64,000 bases of DNA from CAWBYL01 sp963793025 (GCA_963793025.1 CAWBYL010000001.1:434001-498000), one strand, 5' to 3'; shown: positions 43,269-56,676, numbered from the stretch's first letter. Made by a program: numbers and translations. The notes: a model not told the origin generated them from the letters alone.

Positions 43269-44921
43269 TCAGACCGAGGCGGGCTGCTCCGTCGGCTCGG
43301 AGGCCGGGGCCGACTCGGCCAACGAGCGGTGCAGGCGCCGCTCCCATCGGCTCGAGAAGCGCTGGGCGAACCAGGCCAGACCGCACACCAGGCACACCAT
43401 GCCCAGGCCTCGGAGGTGCTGGTAGCCGCCACCGCTGCCGAGGCTGACGACCGAGGTCGGCCAGACCGCCCAGCTCACGGCGATGCACACCACGAGGTAG
43501 GAGGGCCGGTAGCGACCGAGACCGCCGGCGGCGAGAAGGGCGAACCCGGCGGCGAGGTACCACGGCCAGATGACGGGGCCGAGCAGCACGTAGGCCACGA
43601 GGATCACACCGGTGGCCTTGACGATGCCGATGCGGGGACTGCGCAGCATCATGACCAGCGCGAGGATCCCGGTGGCGGCCAGTCCGAGCAGGCGCACGCC
43701 GGCGGCGAGGAGGGATCCGTCGACGTTGATGCCCACGGCGCCGAGCAGCTCGGAGATGCTGAAGCCGATCTTGGTGGTCGGTGAGTAGGTGTCGTTGACC
43801 TTCCCGGTGCTCTTCAGGGCGGTGATCCAGCCCGGACCGAGGCCGACGAGGAGGCAGCCCACCGTGATGGTGGCGATGGTGACGCCGATCACCGCTCCGG
43901 TGGCGGCGATCCGCTTGCGATAGTTGGCGGTGACGCCCGGCCAGGTCCATCCCAGGTACACGAGCCCGACGGCGGCGGGCAGCTTGATGGCGGTGGCCGC
44001 GATCAGCAACGCGAGCGCGGTCTTCTTGTGGAGGCGCTGGGCGGCGGCCAGCCCGAGGGCCAGGAAGCCGAACATGATGGCGTCGTTGTGGGCCCCACCG
44101 ATGAGGTGGAGGATCACCAGCGGGTTGGCCAAACCGATGGCGATGGCCACCGCCGGGTCCACCCGCGATCGATCGGCGATGAGCCCGATTCCCACGGCGG
44201 CCATCACGATGCCGAGCAGCACGACCAGGCGGAAGCCCCACACGGCCGTCGCTGCATCGTGGCCAGCGGCGATGACGACGGCCTCGCTGGTGGCCACCGC
44301 CACCGGACCGTAGGGGGCCGGCGAGGCCCGCCACACGGGGTCGGCCATCGTCGTCCAGTCGTTGCGGCCGATCCCGACGGGGCCGATGGAGCTGGGGTCG
44401 ACGCCCCGGCTGGCCATCTCCCCCTGGGCGGCGTAGCTGTACACGTCGTTGGACAACAGCGGGGGGCCGAGCGACACGGGCACAGCCCAGATGGCGATCA
44501 CCACGCACACCATGACCAGCCGCTTGGTGGTGCTGCCGGGCCGCCCGGCCCGGTGGATCAGCCCCAGCCAACCGACGGCCAACAGCACCAGCCCGATGAG
44601 GAAGAACACCGTGGACTGGGCGGTGGAACCAGGATGGGGAACGCCGGGAAGGGTGATGCGCCACGTCTCCGGCGCCAGGCGCCACACCGGCGCGGAGGCG
44701 GCGATGACCAGGCCTCCGAGGGCCCCGGACACCGCGAACACAACGGTGAGCCAAGCCCGCTCGGGCCCGTTGGACACCGGTCGCCACGGCGAGATCTCCG
44801 AGTGGCGGACCGGCGCGTCACCGTCGGGACCGAGGAGGAGATCGCGACCGCGCTCGGCCAACCGTTGCAGGTCGGGAGAAGAGGCCACGGCAGCCCGGGC
44901 GCGCTCGAAGGTCGTGGCCAC
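43269..44921 (-). CDS. Polyprenol-phosphate-mannose-dependent alpha-(1-6)-mannosyltransferase-like protein (MptB-like, GT-C)
   Basis: 550 aa, about 12-13 membrane helices after a cytoplasmic N-terminus of roughly 55 residues. The acidic GT-C motif is in LLSNDVYSYAAQGEMASRG, as in mycobacterial MptA/MptB and related enzymes. GGAHNDAIMFGFLALGLAAA and AATAIKLPAAVGLVYLGW are further family segments. It probably extends a mannan or related lipid-anchored glycan from the periplasmic side. The start is GTG 44921; its -10 box TAGCCT uses the stop codon of glgB, so it can be transcribed separately from the glucan operon. Confidence 0.87.
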   Translation of the reverse strand: MATTFERARAAVASSPDLQRLAERGRDLLLGPDGDAPVRHSEISPWRPVSNGPERAWLTVVFAVSGALGGLVIAASAPVWRLAPETWRITLPGVPHPGSTAQSTVFFLIGLVLLAVGWLGLIHRAGRPGSTTKRLVMVCVVIAIWAVPVSLGPPLLSNDVYSYAAQGEMASRGVDPSSIGPVGIGRNDWTTMADPVWRASPAPYGPVAVATSEAVVIAAGHDAATAVWGFRLVVLLGIVMAAVGIGLIADRSRVDPAVAIAIGLANPLVILHLIGGAHNDAIMFGFLALGLAAAQRLHKKTALALLIAATAIKLPAAVGLVYLGWTWPGVTANYRKRIAATGAVIGVTIATITVGCLLVGLGPGWITALKSTGKVNDTYSPTTKIGFSISELLGAVGINVDGSLLAAGVRLLGLAATGILALVMMLRSPRIGIVKATGVILVAYVLLGPVIWPWYLAAGFALLAAGGLGRYRPSYLVVCIAVSWAVWPTSVVSLGSGGGYQHLRGLGMVCLVCGLAWFAQRFSSRWERRLHRSLAESAPASEPTEQPASV

Positions 44922-44927
44922 GGGTCG

Positions 44928-44933
44928 AGGCTA
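44928..44933 (-). promoter_or_regulatory. Leaderless -10 element TAGCCT formed on the glgB stop codon
   Basis: On the minus strand the glgB stop TAG is the first half of TAGCCT, which ends 6 nt before GTG 44921 of the MptB-like gene. Confidence 0.5.
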
Positions 44934-46853
44934 CCTGGATGCCGGCGCGAAGAAGAGCACACCCAGGGGAGGCAGGGTGAGGGGAATGGAGACGGGGAAG
45001 CCGTGCGCAGGGTGCTCGACGGCCTCGACCCCACCGAGGTTGCCCATGCCGGACCCGCCGAACTCCGAAGCGTCGGAGTTGGCCAGCTCGATCCAGCGGC
45101 CAGCGGTCGGTACGCCGAGGTGGTAGCCGGAGCGGGGCACCGGGGTGAGGTTGCAGACGACGAGGACCGAGCGGGACGAGGGATCGACCGGGCGGCCGTC
45201 GTCGTCACGGGCGGGGTGGCGCAGCCAGGACAGGACGCTGTTGCCGGCGTCGGAGGCGTCGACCCACTGGAAGCCCTCGGGCGTGAAGTCCCGCTGGTGC
45301 AGTCCGGGCTCGTCACGGTGGAGGTGGTTGAGGTGGCGGACCCAGGCCTGCATCCCGGCGTGGTCGGGTCGATCGAGCAGCCACCACGGGAGCGAGCCGT
45401 CGTGGTCCCACTCGGTCTCCTGGGCCAGCTCCGCCCCCATGAACAGCAGCTTCTTGCCGGGCTGGCCGAACTGGTAGCCGTAGAGGGCGCGCAGGTTGGC
45501 CATCTTCTGCCAGTGGTCGCCCGGCATCTTGGTGAGCAAGGAGCCCTTCCCGTGCACCACCTCGTCGTGGCTGAGGGGCATGCAGAAGTTCTCGGTGAAG
45601 GCGTAGGCCGTCCGGAAGGTGAGCTCACCCTGGTGGTAGCGGCGGTGGACGGGCTCCCGCTCGAAGTACTGGAGGGTGTCGTGCATCCACCCCATGTCCC
45701 ACTTCATGCCGAACCCGAGGCCCCCGTACTCGGTGGGCCGCGACACCATCGGCCACGCCGTGGACTCCTCGGCGATGGTCTGCACGTCGGGGAAGGCGGC
45801 GTAGACGGTCTCGTTCAGCTTCTTCAGCAGCCGCAGGGCACCGAGGTTCTCGTTGCCCCCGTGCTCGTTGGGGATCCACTCCCCCGCCTTGCGGGAGTAG
45901 TCGAGGTAGAGCATCGAGGCGACGGCATCAACCCGGAGCCCGTCCACGTGGTACTTGTCGAGCCAGAAGTGGGCGCTCGACAGCAGGAAGTTGCGCACCT
46001 CGTTGCGGTCGTAGTTGAAGATCGCGCTGTCCCAGTCGGGATGGTGTCCCTTGCGGGGGTCGGCGTGCTCGTAGAGGTGGGTTCCGTCGAAGAAGCCGAG
46101 GCCGTGCTCGTCGGACGGGAAGTGCGACGGGACCCAGTCGAGGATCACGCCGACCCCCGCACGGTGGAGCGTGTCGATGAGGAACATGAGGTCCTGAGGT
46201 GTGCCGAACCGCGAGGTGGGGGCGAAGTAGCCGGTCGTCTGGTATCCCCACGACCCGTAGAACGGGTGCTCCATCAGCGGCAACAGCTCGACGTGGGTGA
46301 AGCCCTGCTCCACCGCGTAGTCCGCCAGCACCGGGGCCACCTCGCGGTAGTTGAGGGACCGGAGCTCGTCGGGGGCGTGGCGCCACGATCCGAGGTGGAG
46401 CTCGTACACGCTCATCGGGGCGTCGAGGCTGTTGCGTCGACCCCGGGTGGCCATCCAGTCCCCGTCCTCCCACTCGTGGCCGTCGAGGGACCACACGACC
46501 GAGGCGGTGCGGGGCGGCTGCTCGGCGCGGAAGGCCAGCGGGTCGGCCTTGGCCACCTGGTAGCCGTTGGCCCGTGACTCGATGTGCAGCTTGTAGGTGG
46601 CGCCGTGTCCGACGCCGGCCACCGAACCCATCCAGATGCCGGAGTCGCCCTGAGGATCCAGCCGGTCGAGACCGGGCGTCCACCCGTTGAAGTCCCCGAT
46701 GACCGACACCGTGCGGGCGTTGGGCGCCCAGACGCCGAACGAGCAGGAGGGATGGCCGGCGCCATCGACCTCCAGGTGGGCACCGAGGACCTCGTAGAGC
46801 CGCGTGTGGGCCCCCTCGTTGATCAGCCACAGGTCGTCGTCGGTCAGCTTCAT
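44931..46853 (-). CDS. glgB: 1,4-alpha-glucan branching enzyme GlgB
   Basis: 640 aa. CBM48 N-domain (CSFGVWAPNARTVSVIGDFN, near 37-56) then a GH13 barrel: DWVPSHFPSDEHGL, DGLRVDAVASMLYLDYSR (nucleophile Asp309), IAEESTAWP (Glu362) and PLSHDEVVHGKGS (third Asp). It forms alpha-1,6 branches in the glucan made by GlgE. The extra N1 module of long actinobacterial GlgB proteins (about 730 aa) is missing, so this is the short form. ATG 46853 overlaps the malQ stop (ATGA), coupling it to the treS/malQ genes upstream. Confidence 0.95.
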   Translation of the reverse strand: MKLTDDDLWLINEGAHTRLYEVLGAHLEVDGAGHPSCSFGVWAPNARTVSVIGDFNGWTPGLDRLDPQGDSGIWMGSVAGVGHGATYKLHIESRANGYQVAKADPLAFRAEQPPRTASVVWSLDGHEWEDGDWMATRGRRNSLDAPMSVYELHLGSWRHAPDELRSLNYREVAPVLADYAVEQGFTHVELLPLMEHPFYGSWGYQTTGYFAPTSRFGTPQDLMFLIDTLHRAGVGVILDWVPSHFPSDEHGLGFFDGTHLYEHADPRKGHHPDWDSAIFNYDRNEVRNFLLSSAHFWLDKYHVDGLRVDAVASMLYLDYSRKAGEWIPNEHGGNENLGALRLLKKLNETVYAAFPDVQTIAEESTAWPMVSRPTEYGGLGFGMKWDMGWMHDTLQYFEREPVHRRYHQGELTFRTAYAFTENFCMPLSHDEVVHGKGSLLTKMPGDHWQKMANLRALYGYQFGQPGKKLLFMGAELAQETEWDHDGSLPWWLLDRPDHAGMQAWVRHLNHLHRDEPGLHQRDFTPEGFQWVDASDAGNSVLSWLRHPARDDDGRPVDPSSRSVLVVCNLTPVPRSGYHLGVPTAGRWIELANSDASEFGGSGMGNLGGVEAVEHPAHGFPVSIPLTLPPLGVLFFAPASR

Positions 46854-48990
46854 CGGATGTCCTCCTGAGCCCGGGCGTAGGCCCCGAGCCGTTCGTCCTG
46901 CAGCCCGGCGAGCGTCGCCTGGATCGCGGGGTCGTCGGTCAGCTCGGCGAGCGTGCATGGGAGCATGCGTACCCAGTTCGGGCGGTCTTGACCCGTGCCG
47001 GGCACGTTCTGGGGATCGGTCTCGAGCACGAGGTCGTCGAGCGCCACCAGCACGGAGGCGGCGTCGGAGCGTCCGAGAAGGCGCAGGACCGCGTCCCGAG
47101 CAGCGCCTTCGTCGGCCTCGCCCGTCAGCAGGCCCGCCTCCCGCAGAGCTATCTCGACCGCCCACCGGTCGGTGTCGCGCCGGGCGCGATCCGCCTCGGC
47201 CTCGGCCGCGCCGAGGAAGCCGAGCCGCTGGCGCAGATCGACGTCGAGGCCCTGCCACCACGCGGCGAAGGTGGGCGTGTCGTGGGTGTCGAGCGTCGCG
47301 ACCTGAAGTCGGTCGGGCACGGGGATCGGCGCGCCGGGGTGCGACGGGAGCTCGAACTGGCTGACGTACATCCCGAGGATGCCGTGGCGTTGGAGGGCGT
47401 CGCGCACCTCGTCGGGAACGGTGCCGAGATCCTCGCCGACGACGACGGCATCGGCACGGGTCGCCTCCACGGCGAGGACGGCGAAGAGCTCCTCACGCGG
47501 GTAGCGGACGTACACACCATCCGACGCAGCGTGGCCGTCGGGCACCCAGTAGAGGCGCTCGAGGCCCATGACGTGGTCGAGGCGCAGGACGCGGGCTGCA
47601 GTGAGGTGGTGGCGGAGGCAGGCCGCGAGGTGGGCGTGGCCCTGCGCACGCGAGACCATGGGGCTGACCGGGGGGAACCCCCAGTTCTGCCCGGCCCCGA
47701 AGAAGTCGTCGGGCGGCGCGCCCACACCACAACCCCAGCCGAACAGGTCGTGGTGCGACCAGGTGTCGAAGCCGTCGCCGCTGGTGCCGACGGGGAGATC
47801 GAGGTACAGGCGCTGCTCGCGTCCCGCCAGAGCGGTCGACAGGGCGGTGAGCTGGCAGTGCATGCTCCACTGCGCCCACAGGTGGGTGGCCGCCTCGGTG
47901 GACTCGGCCGCCCCCTCGGGCAGCCGTCCCGGCCCCTCGGCCCAGGCGTGCCAGCCGGTGCGCGAGCGGTCGGTGCCACCCCGAAAGGCGGCGTAGCGGA
48001 CGCGGTCGGGATCAGCGGCGACCCAGTCGTCGAAGGACCGGCGGCTCGACGCGGGGCCCGAGTAGAAGGTGGCCGCCAGCTCGTCGATCACCGGCCGCAC
48101 GAGGGAGTAGCGCCCGGCGTGATCGAACAGCTCGGCCTCCCGCAGCTCGGCGGCGGCCCGTCGGACCAGCGGGTCCTCGAGCAGGGCCCGGGCCCGGGGG
48201 CTGGCCGCCAGCTCCGGCGTGGCGGCCAGGTCGAGGTACATCTCGTTCCACGCCAGCTGGCTCACCGGGGCGTAGGGGCTGGGGTCGAACGGCTCGTCGA
48301 GGTAGGTGGCGAGGATCGGGAGGGTGGCGACGACCCGCCCGCCGAAGCCGTCGATCCAGCGGCCGATGCGACCGAGGTCGGAGACGTTCGGCCCCAGCAC
48401 GTCGTCGGGTCGACAGGCGTAGAGGGGGGCGAAGACGCCCCACGTCCGTTCGACGGGCCCCATGACCGGGGCCCGGAGCGGAGCGGTGATGATGGTGGCC
48501 GGGTGCAGGCCGCCGCCCACCTCGACGGTGAGGCGGTGGTATCCGGTGGTGAGCTCCACCCCCGGATCGACGCTGACTCGGCGGACCGTGTGATCCCGTC
48601 CGTCGGCGGTCGTGTGGCCGAGCGTCACGCCATCGGCCAGGTCGGCGAGGACCGAGGCGGTGGCGCCCGCGGCGGACTCGACGTGGACCACGACCTGGCT
48701 GGCCCCACCGATCGACGGGGTGCACACCTCCACCTCGAGGGGTCCGCCTCGGTGGACGACCACGGGGCCGACCACCCGGGTGCGGTCGGAGTCGACGAAG
48801 TGACCGAGCTCGTCCAGTTCGGAGGGGTCGGTGACGGGTGCTCCCATGGAGGCCAGGACGGCGACGAGGGCCTCGGGCGAGGCGACCCGCAGCCCGCCCT
48901 GCGTGTCCCAGTAGGAGGTCTGCACGCCCAGTTGCTCCGCGAGCCGGCCCAGCTCGCCGAGATCGGGCGCGTCGACACCGACCCGCTGGT

Positions 48991-48994
<4 letters not shown>
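46850..48994 (-). CDS. malQ: 4-alpha-glucanotransferase (amylomaltase) MalQ
   Basis: 714 aa, GH77. A long N-terminal region (about 200 aa, as in actinobacterial MalQ) precedes the catalytic part: LPILATYLDEPFDPSPYAPV, WNEMYLD, RLDHVMGLERLYWVPDG (nucleophile Asp), VVGEDLGTVPDEV (acid/base Glu) and LDTHDTPTFAAWW. It disproportionates malto-oligosaccharides, recycling short chains released by debranching. The start is GTG 48994, overlapping the stop of the treS-maltokinase gene (GTGA); its own stop overlaps glgB. Tight coupling on both sides makes it a core member of the glucan operon. Confidence 0.93.
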
Positions 48995-52353
<3,359 letters not shown>

Positions 52354-52370
52354 GGAAGGTCCTGTGGGGG

Positions 52371-54401
52371 TCAGGCAGACGGGGTGGGGGGTGTCGGCAC
52401 CGGGGCGGCTCCGTCGGGTGGCTGGCTCACGCGGAACACGTGGCCGGGTTGGTCGGCGGGGTGGAGCTCGACGTAGGGGTGGTGGCCGTGCCACGTGAAC
52501 CGCTGGTCGAGGAGGAGGTCGTGCACCTGGTAGGGCCGCGAGGGGTCGACTCCCAGGGCGACGAGGTCGAGGTCGAGGACGTCGGTCTGTCCTGCCGTCG
52601 GGTCGAGGTTGACCACGCAGAGCACCGGGTTGCGCGCCGGTTGGTCCGGATCGGGGTCCGGTCCGTCGTGGGCCGTCTTCGAGTAGGCGAGGATCTGCTC
52701 GTTGCCGCTGGCGTGGATCCGCAGCGTGCGGGTCGTGTGCAGGGCGAGCTGTTCGTTGCGGATGCGGTTGAGGGCGGTCACCTGGGAGCGCAGCGTGCGG
52801 ACCGTGGTGAGGTCCCAGTCGCGGATCTCGTACTTCTCGGAGCGCCCGTACTCCTCCTTGCCGTTGCCCGCCGGCGTGTTGTCGCCCACCTCGAAGGCCG
52901 GTCCGTAGATGCCGTAGCTGGCGGACAGCGTCGCGGCCAGGAGGTGGCGGACGGCGAAGGCCTCGAGCGGGGCGCCCTGGAGCTCCCACGGAAGGATGTC
53001 GGGCGTGGTCGGCCAGAAGTTGGGGCGGAACTCGTCGGCGGACGGGGACGTGGAGACCTCGGTGGCGTACTCCACGAGGTCGGACTTCGAGCTGCGCCAG
53101 GTGAAGTACGTGTAGGACTGCGTGAAGCCCCGTCGTCCGAGCTCGTGCATGACCTCGGGGCGGGTGAAGGCCTCGGCGAGGAAGATCACCCCCGGATCGC
53201 GGTCGTGGACCCGGCTGATGAGCCACTCCCAGAACGCGAAGGGCTTGGTGTGGGGGTTGTCGACGCGGAACACGGTGACCCCGGCGTCCATCCAGTGCTC
53301 GACCACGGCGAGCAGGGCGTCCCAGAGCTCACGCCACGCCGGGCTCTCGAAGTCGAGTGGGTAGATGTCCTGGTACTTCTTCGGCGGGTTCTCGGCGTAC
53401 TGGATGGATCCGTCGGGCCGGTGGCGGAACCACTCGGGGTGCTCGGCGACCCACGGGTGGTCGGGCGAGCACTGGAAGGCGAGGTCGAGCGCCAGCTCGA
53501 GGCCGTTCTCGCGCGACGTGCGGGCCAGCGCCGCGACGTCATCGATGGTGCCCAGCTCGGGGTGCACCGCGGTGTGGCCGCCCGCCTCGCTCCCGATGGC
53601 CCACGGGCTGCCCGGGTCGCCGGGGCCGGCCTCGGGCGCGTTGTCGGGACCCTTCCGGAAGGCGTCGCCGATGGGATGGATCGGAGGGAGGTACAGCACG
53701 TCGAAGCCCATGTCGGCGATGTCGCCGACCCGGGCGGCCACGTCGGTGAGCGTCCCGTGGACCCCGGATCGTCCGACGACGGAACGGGGGAACAACTCGT
53801 ACCAGGCGCTGAAGGCGGCCCGCTCCCGTTCGACCAGCACCTCCACGGTGGCGCTGGCCGAGGCGTCGGCGTTGCGCAGCCGGTTCCGGTACAGCTGGGC
53901 CACCGACGGCCGGTCGGGAGCGCCGGGATCGGTGAGATCGACCGTCTCCCCTTCGGCCAGGCGAGCGCGGGCGGCGGCGAGCAGCGCGGCATCGCGCGGC
54001 GAGGAGGCAGCCTCGACCTCGGCCAACAACGCGTCGGCCTGCAGGAGCTCCGAGGTGACGTCCTGGCCGGCGGCGACCTTGCGGACGGTGAGGTCGGTGA
54101 GCGACGCCAGGTGGTCCACCCAGGCCAGCACCCGGAATCGGTGACGCCCCTGTTGGAGAGGGACGAAGCGCCCCGTCCACTCATCGAGACCGGGGTTCCA
54201 GGAGTCCATCGGGACGCTGGTCCATCCCCGAGTCTCGGGCGCCTGGTGGGCCAGGACCACCCACAACTCGTCGTGGCCGTCGACGACGACGGTGGCGGTG
54301 ACGTCGACCGGCTCGCCCTCGACCCTCTTCACCGGGTGCCCACCGGGAACCTGCGGGAGGACACGCCTCACGACGATCCGGTTGGGTGCACCTGTGGGCA
54401 T
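52371..54401 (-). CDS. glgE: Alpha-1,4-glucan:maltose-1-phosphate maltosyltransferase GlgE
   Basis: 676 aa, GH13_3. It transfers maltosyl units from maltose-1-phosphate to the non-reducing end of alpha-1,4-glucan. The N-terminal beta domain and a helical insertion lead to SAWYELFPRS (near 198-207). The catalytic residues Asp381 in VTVFRVDNPHTKPFAFWEW and Glu410 in FLAEAFTRPEVMHE keep the 29-residue spacing of Streptomyces GlgE (Asp394/Glu423). NPPKKYQDIYPLDFE and ENGLELALDLAFQCSPDHPW also match. It is the first gene of the minus-strand glucan run. TAGAAAGG lies just before ATG 54401 and could serve as a weak -10 or a ribosome-binding site. Confidence 0.96.
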   Translation of the reverse strand: MPTGAPNRIVVRRVLPQVPGGHPVKRVEGEPVDVTATVVVDGHDELWVVLAHQAPETRGWTSVPMDSWNPGLDEWTGRFVPLQQGRHRFRVLAWVDHLASLTDLTVRKVAAGQDVTSELLQADALLAEVEAASSPRDAALLAAARARLAEGETVDLTDPGAPDRPSVAQLYRNRLRNADASASATVEVLVERERAAFSAWYELFPRSVVGRSGVHGTLTDVAARVGDIADMGFDVLYLPPIHPIGDAFRKGPDNAPEAGPGDPGSPWAIGSEAGGHTAVHPELGTIDDVAALARTSRENGLELALDLAFQCSPDHPWVAEHPEWFRHRPDGSIQYAENPPKKYQDIYPLDFESPAWRELWDALLAVVEHWMDAGVTVFRVDNPHTKPFAFWEWLISRVHDRDPGVIFLAEAFTRPEVMHELGRRGFTQSYTYFTWRSSKSDLVEYATEVSTSPSADEFRPNFWPTTPDILPWELQGAPLEAFAVRHLLAATLSASYGIYGPAFEVGDNTPAGNGKEEYGRSEKYEIRDWDLTTVRTLRSQVTALNRIRNEQLALHTTRTLRIHASGNEQILAYSKTAHDGPDPDPDQPARNPVLCVVNLDPTAGQTDVLDLDLVALGVDPSRPYQVHDLLLDQRFTWHGHHPYVELHPADQPGHVFRVSQPPDGAAPVPTPPTPSA

Positions 54402-54475
54402 GTAGGCCTTTCTAGCCGTCGGTCCTGAGCCGGTTACTCCCTACCCGCGACGACGGAGATCGGTTCCTCCAACGT

Positions 54476-56005
54476 TCACGTCCCGGTCATCAACCGTACG
54501 ACGACTTCCCGGTCTTCGGCCGACGGCAGCCCCCAGGTCTCCTCGTAGTCGACGACCTCGCGCAGCGTCGTGGCCCGCCAGCGGTCCTCCAGGATCTCGA
54601 GCTGGTCGGCCCTCACCAGAGCCGGATGCTCCACTCCACAGCTGCGGGCCAGACGCACCAGCTCGTAGCGCAGCGACGCGATGTAGAGGGCGCACCGCAC
54701 CGACTTCAGCTCGGGGTCGAGGCCGCGCGACAGGCGTCGGTTCTGAGTGGCCACCCCCGTCGGGCACCGGTCGGTGTGGCAGCGCTGGGCCTGGATGCAG
54801 CCGACGGCGAACATGGCCGTGCGCCCGACGTTGACCATGTCGCATCCGAGGGCCATCGCCGCGAGGGCGGTCTCGGGGAGGCCCAGCTTCCCGGACCCGA
54901 TGAACACGGTCGCGTCGGTGAGGTCGCGCTCGGCGAACCGGCGGTACACACGGGTGAAGCCCCAACGGAACGGGAGCGACACGTGGTCGCTGAAGGACAG
55001 CGGTGCCGCGCCGGTGCCACCCTCGCCGCCGTCGATGGTGACGAAGTCCGGGCCGGTCCCGGTACGGGCCATGCGCAGGGTCAGGTCGTCCCAGAAGCCC
55101 CCCTCCCCCACGGCCGACTTGATGCCCACGGGGAGGCCGGTGGCGTCGGCGATCGTCTCGACCAGCTCGAGCAGGCCGTCGATGTCGTGGAAGGCGCTGT
55201 GGCCGGCGGGGCTCTTGCAGTCGACGCCCACCGGAACGCCCCGGATGGCGGCGATCTCAGGGGTGACCTTGGCTCCCGGGAGCATGCCGCCCAATCCGGG
55301 CTTGGCCCCCTGGCTGAGCTTGATCTCGATGGCCCGCACCGGCGCCGAGGCCACCGTCTCGACGACACGGTCGAGGGAGAAGGTGCCGTCGGGGTTGCGG
55401 CAGCCGAAGTAGCCCGTACCGATCTGCCAGAGCAGGTCACCGCCGTGGAGGTGGTGGGGCGAGATCCCGCCCTCGCCGGTGCCCTGCAGGGCCCCGGCGA
55501 GAGCGCAACCCTTGTTCAGGGCTTCGACGGCGCGGCCGCTGAGCGACCCGAAGCTCATCCCCGACACGCTCACCACCGAGCTGGGACGAAAGGCCTGAGC
55601 CCGCCCGTGGGCCGCACCCAGGACCTTGGCCGCCGGCAGCGGTCGGGCCGGGTCGGGGTGCATGGGCTCGTCGGGAGGGCCGGCCACCGGGAAGGTCACC
55701 TGCTTCACGATCGTGTAGTTGCGGGCGTGCTCGAGATCGTTGTCCGTGCCGAACCCGAAGTAGGTGTTCTCACCCTTCGCCGACGAGTACACCCAGCGCC
55801 GCTGGTCGCGACTGAACGGTCGCTCCTCGTCGTTGTCGGTGACGATGTACTGCCGCAGCTCGGGCCCGATGGCCTCGAGGATGAAGCGCAGGTGCCCGAC
55901 CACCGGGAAGTTGCGGGTGATGGCGTGGCGTCGCTGGACAAGGTCGTAGACCGCCAACCCGAGGAGCAGGGCCACCACCACGACGAGCACGAGGAGCCAC
56001 ACCAC
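54476..56005 (-). CDS. Membrane-anchored FMN-binding glutamate synthase domain protein
   Basis: 509 aa. One N-terminal helix (VWLLVLVVVVALLLGLAVYD) and then a GltB-type FMN barrel: SVSGMSFGSLSGRAVEALN, GTGEGGISPHHL, IEIKLSQGAKPGLGGMLPG, FVTIDGGEGGTGAAPLSFSD and ALGCDMVNVGRTAMFAVGC. A Cys cluster CIQAQRCHTDRCPTGVA matches the [3Fe-4S] site of glutamate synthase. No glutaminase domain is present, so it is not a full glutamate synthase; the reaction is unknown. These proteins may be flavin/Fe-S redox enzymes at the membrane. The GTG 56005 start has TAGGCT 6 nt upstream, inside a small palindrome. Confidence 0.88.
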   Translation of the reverse strand: MVWLLVLVVVVALLLGLAVYDLVQRRHAITRNFPVVGHLRFILEAIGPELRQYIVTDNDEERPFSRDQRRWVYSSAKGENTYFGFGTDNDLEHARNYTIVKQVTFPVAGPPDEPMHPDPARPLPAAKVLGAAHGRAQAFRPSSVVSVSGMSFGSLSGRAVEALNKGCALAGALQGTGEGGISPHHLHGGDLLWQIGTGYFGCRNPDGTFSLDRVVETVASAPVRAIEIKLSQGAKPGLGGMLPGAKVTPEIAAIRGVPVGVDCKSPAGHSAFHDIDGLLELVETIADATGLPVGIKSAVGEGGFWDDLTLRMARTGTGPDFVTIDGGEGGTGAAPLSFSDHVSLPFRWGFTRVYRRFAERDLTDATVFIGSGKLGLPETALAAMALGCDMVNVGRTAMFAVGCIQAQRCHTDRCPTGVATQNRRLSRGLDPELKSVRCALYIASLRYELVRLARSCGVEHPALVRADQLEILEDRWRATTLREVVDYEETWGLPSAEDREVVVRLMTGT

Positions 56006-56009
56006 GAGC

Positions 56010-56024
56010 CGAGCCTAGGGCTCG
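56010..56024. promoter_or_regulatory. Leaderless -10 (TAGGCT, minus strand 56012-56017) inside a CGAGCC-TAG-GGCTCG palindrome
   Basis: The -10 hexamer ends 6 nt before GTG 56005 and sits in a 6-bp inverted repeat with a 3-nt centre. A repressor bound there would block transcription directly. Confidence 0.4.
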
Positions 56025-56037
56025 CCTCGACCCACCC

Positions 56038-56670
56038 TCAGATCAGGGCGAGGACCAGTCCGGCCTGGCCCAGGTGGTAGGTGACCATGACCACCACCCG
56101 GCTCCGGGGGAAGTCGGCCACGAAGCGGGTCCAGCCGAGCACGCCGTCGCTCACGTAGAAGAGGAGTGCCCCGACGACGGCGAACGCGATCTCCGTACCC
56201 ATCGCCGTCACCACCATCAACGAGATCACCGCCAGGTAGCCGCTCACCGGATTGACCAGGGCGGGGTCCTGCCGGGCGGCGCCGCCCAGGATCCGGCGGC
56301 CGAGGACGGCACCGGCGACCACCACGAGGGCGACGCCGACGAGGAGTCGGCCGGGCGACAGGCCGAGGATGGTCAGGGCCACCACGTAGGCGACGTGGGC
56401 GGTCAGGAACGCCGCCAGGCCGGGGACGAAGTGGTCGCCCGGCAGCATCAGGGCGACGTCGCCGACGAGCGAGCACACGAGGGCCACCACGACGAACGCC
56501 CGAGCGCCGTCGGAGCTCGGGTCGAGGGTGAGGGCGACGCCCAGCAGGGCGATCAGGGTCAGGGGCTTGAGCAGGTACTCGGGCCGGCGGGAGCCGGCGG
56601 CCACCGCCAGCCAGTCGCACACCGCCGCCGAGCCGGCGAGGGTGAGCAACAAGAACGCGGTGGCGTTCAC
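56038..56670 (-). CDS. YhhN/TMEM86 family membrane protein (lysoplasmalogenase-like)
   Basis: 210 aa, about seven or eight membrane helices. Family signatures are LVCSLVGDVALMLPGDHFV (Asp in a helix) and LLFYVSDGVLGWTRFVADFP (second Asp). Members include mammalian lysoplasmalogenase, which cleaves vinyl-ether lysolipids; the bacterial substrate is unknown. The start is GTG 56670, 6 nt after the Nudix gene, so it is probably co-transcribed with it. Confidence 0.88.
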   Translation of the reverse strand: MNATAFLLLTLAGSAAVCDWLAVAAGSRRPEYLLKPLTLIALLGVALTLDPSSDGARAFVVVALVCSLVGDVALMLPGDHFVPGLAAFLTAHVAYVVALTILGLSPGRLLVGVALVVVAGAVLGRRILGGAARQDPALVNPVSGYLAVISLMVVTAMGTEIAFAVVGALLFYVSDGVLGWTRFVADFPRSRVVVMVTYHLGQAGLVLALI

Positions 56671-56676
56671 AGCGAC

